The notes beneath the pieces were generated by a model. That model searched no databases. It worked only from the letters and a program-made list of their open reading frames with translations, and was not told the origin of the DNA. The position numbers and the translations under genes were made by a program. From Acidiferrobacteraceae bacterium (GTDB taxonomy: Bacteria > Pseudomonadota > Gammaproteobacteria > Arenicellales > UBA868): DNA of 17,208 nt. The number at the start of each line of letters is the position of its first letter. Within the stretch, counting starts at the first letter, position 1. Positions 16,156-17,208 of this stretch are shown in pieces. The stretch covers positions 1-17,208 of the forward strand of contig PCBE01000038.1 in assembly GCA_002731295.1 (NCBI GenBank), read 5' to 3'.

Positions 16156-17208
16156 TTACCCGCCCATAGATTCAAGCGACAGCTTGACGGGAAATCGCTC
16201 ACGGATCTGCCTGTCTATATCATCAGGAACATGTTGCGGTCTGGGTGTGGACAGAAGTTGCTTTACCCGGCACCTGGCCTGCTCGATGAGATCTGGTCGA
16301 CCGGCCTCGTTCCAATCTTTAGGACTATTTCGATCACCCAAGTCCGGGTACACATAATCCCGCTGCATCAGCGCCATAGTCTGATCGTGCCCCAAAAAGT
16401 GACTCGGCCCATCCAGACACACATCCCGCATTGCCTCTAGGGATAAGGTGTCTTCGTTGACCTCAATACCCCGTATCGTTCTGTTGATTGCACCCAGCAT
16501 ATCGTTATCGATGACATAGCTTTCCAGACAGCAACCCAAAAGACTCGCGTGCATACCTGCTGATTCGTAGATCAGATTCGCGCCACTGTGTCCGGCTAGG
16601 ACATTTGTGTAGGCCTTCTCATAGCCCGACTGCGCATCCGGCAGCTTGGCGTCGGCCATACCAGCGGCAATACCAGTTGGTAAGTCGTAGTACCGTCCCA
16701 TCTGGCCGCAGGCCGCCATGAGAACTGCTTGTTCACCACTGCCACCGCTCATCGCCCCGGTTCTAAGATCAGAAACAAATGGCCAGGTACCGAAGATCGC
16801 CGGGTGACCAGGAGATAGCAGATTCACGTAAACCAGACCGGCCAGCACCTCTGCCGTCTCCTGAACCACAGAACCGGCAAGCGCCGCCGGACTGGTCGCG
16901 CCAGCCTGCCCCGCGGCCAACAACAAAACAGGCATCCCGCGGCTGACACAAACTTCCAGTACCCGACAGGCGTCTTCGGCAAATCGAAGTGGCGGTACAA
17001 CATGACAGCACGAGCAGCTTACAAACGGCCTTTCCCGCCACTTTTTCTCACCGCCGGCCACTATCTCCAGCATATCGATGGCCTCGTGCGCATGGTCGGG
17101 AGCGACAAAACTGGTGCCCACATGCTTTGTGGTTCCGGCAATCGATGCGTAACAGGTGTTGAAATCCATTTCCCGTGGATCTTCAACATCTCGTGGCACC
17201 ATTGAGCG
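16156..17208 (-). CDS. MttB-family (trimethylamine/glycine betaine-type) methyltransferase, N-terminus cut off
   Basis: The frame is open to the right edge, so about 350 C-terminal residues are visible of a family whose members have roughly 480-515. Recognisable stretches include CSCCHVVPPLRF, GQAGATSPAALAGSV, GTWPFVSDLRTGAMSGGSGEQ, YYDLPTGIAAGMADAKLPD and ESAGMHASLLGCCLESYVIDND, typical of trimethylamine methyltransferase MttB and its homologues. These enzymes transfer a methyl group from a quaternary or tertiary amine to a corrinoid protein. There is no in-frame UAG in the visible part, where the pyrrolysine of true MttB would fall, so this is a non-pyrrolysine homologue such as those acting on glycine betaine, proline betaine or carnitine. 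The corrinoid partner is not in the window. Family very sure; substrate unknown. Confidence 0.9.
   Translation of the reverse strand, partial: RSMVPRDVEDPREMDFNTCYASIAGTTKHVGTSFVAPDHAHEAIDMLEIVAGGEKKWRERPFVSCSCCHVVPPLRFAEDACRVLEVCVSRGMPVLLLAAGQAGATSPAALAGSVVQETAEVLAGLVYVNLLSPGHPAIFGTWPFVSDLRTGAMSGGSGEQAVLMAACGQMGRYYDLPTGIAAGMADAKLPDAQSGYEKAYTNVLAGHSGANLIYESAGMHASLLGCCLESYVIDNDMLGAINRTIRGIEVNEDTLSLEAMRDVCLDGPSHFLGHDQTMALMQRDYVYPDLGDRNSPKDWNEAGRPDLIEQARCRVKQLLSTPRPQHVPDDIDRQIRERFPVKLSLESMGG

Noticed and set aside
1..17208. tRNA, rRNA, riboswitch, CRISPR array, insertion sequence or prophage genes
   Set aside because: I read the gaps and found no tRNA-like cloverleaf, no regular direct repeats and no transposase or integrase motifs. 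No gap exceeds 300 bases.

Overview
The window reads as a gene-dense chromosomal segment of a Gram-negative bacterium, most likely Pseudomonadota and possibly a free-living (marine-type) gammaproteobacterium. The reasons are a periplasmic MltD-like lytic transglycosylase with LysM repeats, a class I [4Fe-4S] fumarase, a proteobacterial-type PdxH, and catabolic and secondary enzymes (CoA ligase, SDR, MttB-family methyltransferase). Base composition looks moderate in GC throughout. There is no rRNA, tRNA, insertion sequence, CRISPR array or phage gene, and no phylogenetic marker that fixes the genus.

Layout, left to right. (1) 3-839(+): 3' part of a TPR-repeat protein that runs off the left edge, followed by a 216-base gap with short protein-like remnants. 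(2) 3593->1056(-): a two-gene leftward unit, SDR oxidoreductase then an AMP-forming acyl-CoA synthetase of the crotonobetaine/carnitine-CoA ligase type. It is divergent from (3) 3816-5192(+), a class III aminotransferase related to glutamate-1-semialdehyde aminomutase. (4) 6615->5209(-): a small unrecognised protein and a 2-oxoglutarate/Fe(II) oxygenase of the isopenicillin N synthase family with an internal insertion. (5) 6751-10777(+): a fold-type II PLP enzyme with a C-terminal extension, a two-domain sulfurtransferase, a divergent DAHP-synthase-like aldolase whose ATG overlaps the sulfurtransferase stop, and MsrB. (6) 13607->10791(-): a 938-residue secreted transglycosylase with seven LysM repeats, five of which carry an identical CX9C pair. 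(7) 13822-16133(+): class I fumarase and pdxH. (8) 17208->16156(-): C-terminal two thirds of an MttB-family methyltransferase that runs off the right edge.

How the genes may work together. Two neighbourhoods look like pathway modules. The SDR, CoA ligase and divergent aminotransferase, perhaps with the 2OG oxygenase, could process an amino or carboxylic acid substrate. The PLP enzyme, sulfurtransferase and DAHPS-like enzyme bring together PLP chemistry, persulfide transfer and PEP-type aldol condensation with no shikimate-pathway gene beside them. This combination is the best candidate here for an undescribed pathway, but its substrates cannot be read from sequence. Fumarase, pdxH, msrB and the transglycosylase look like housekeeping genes.
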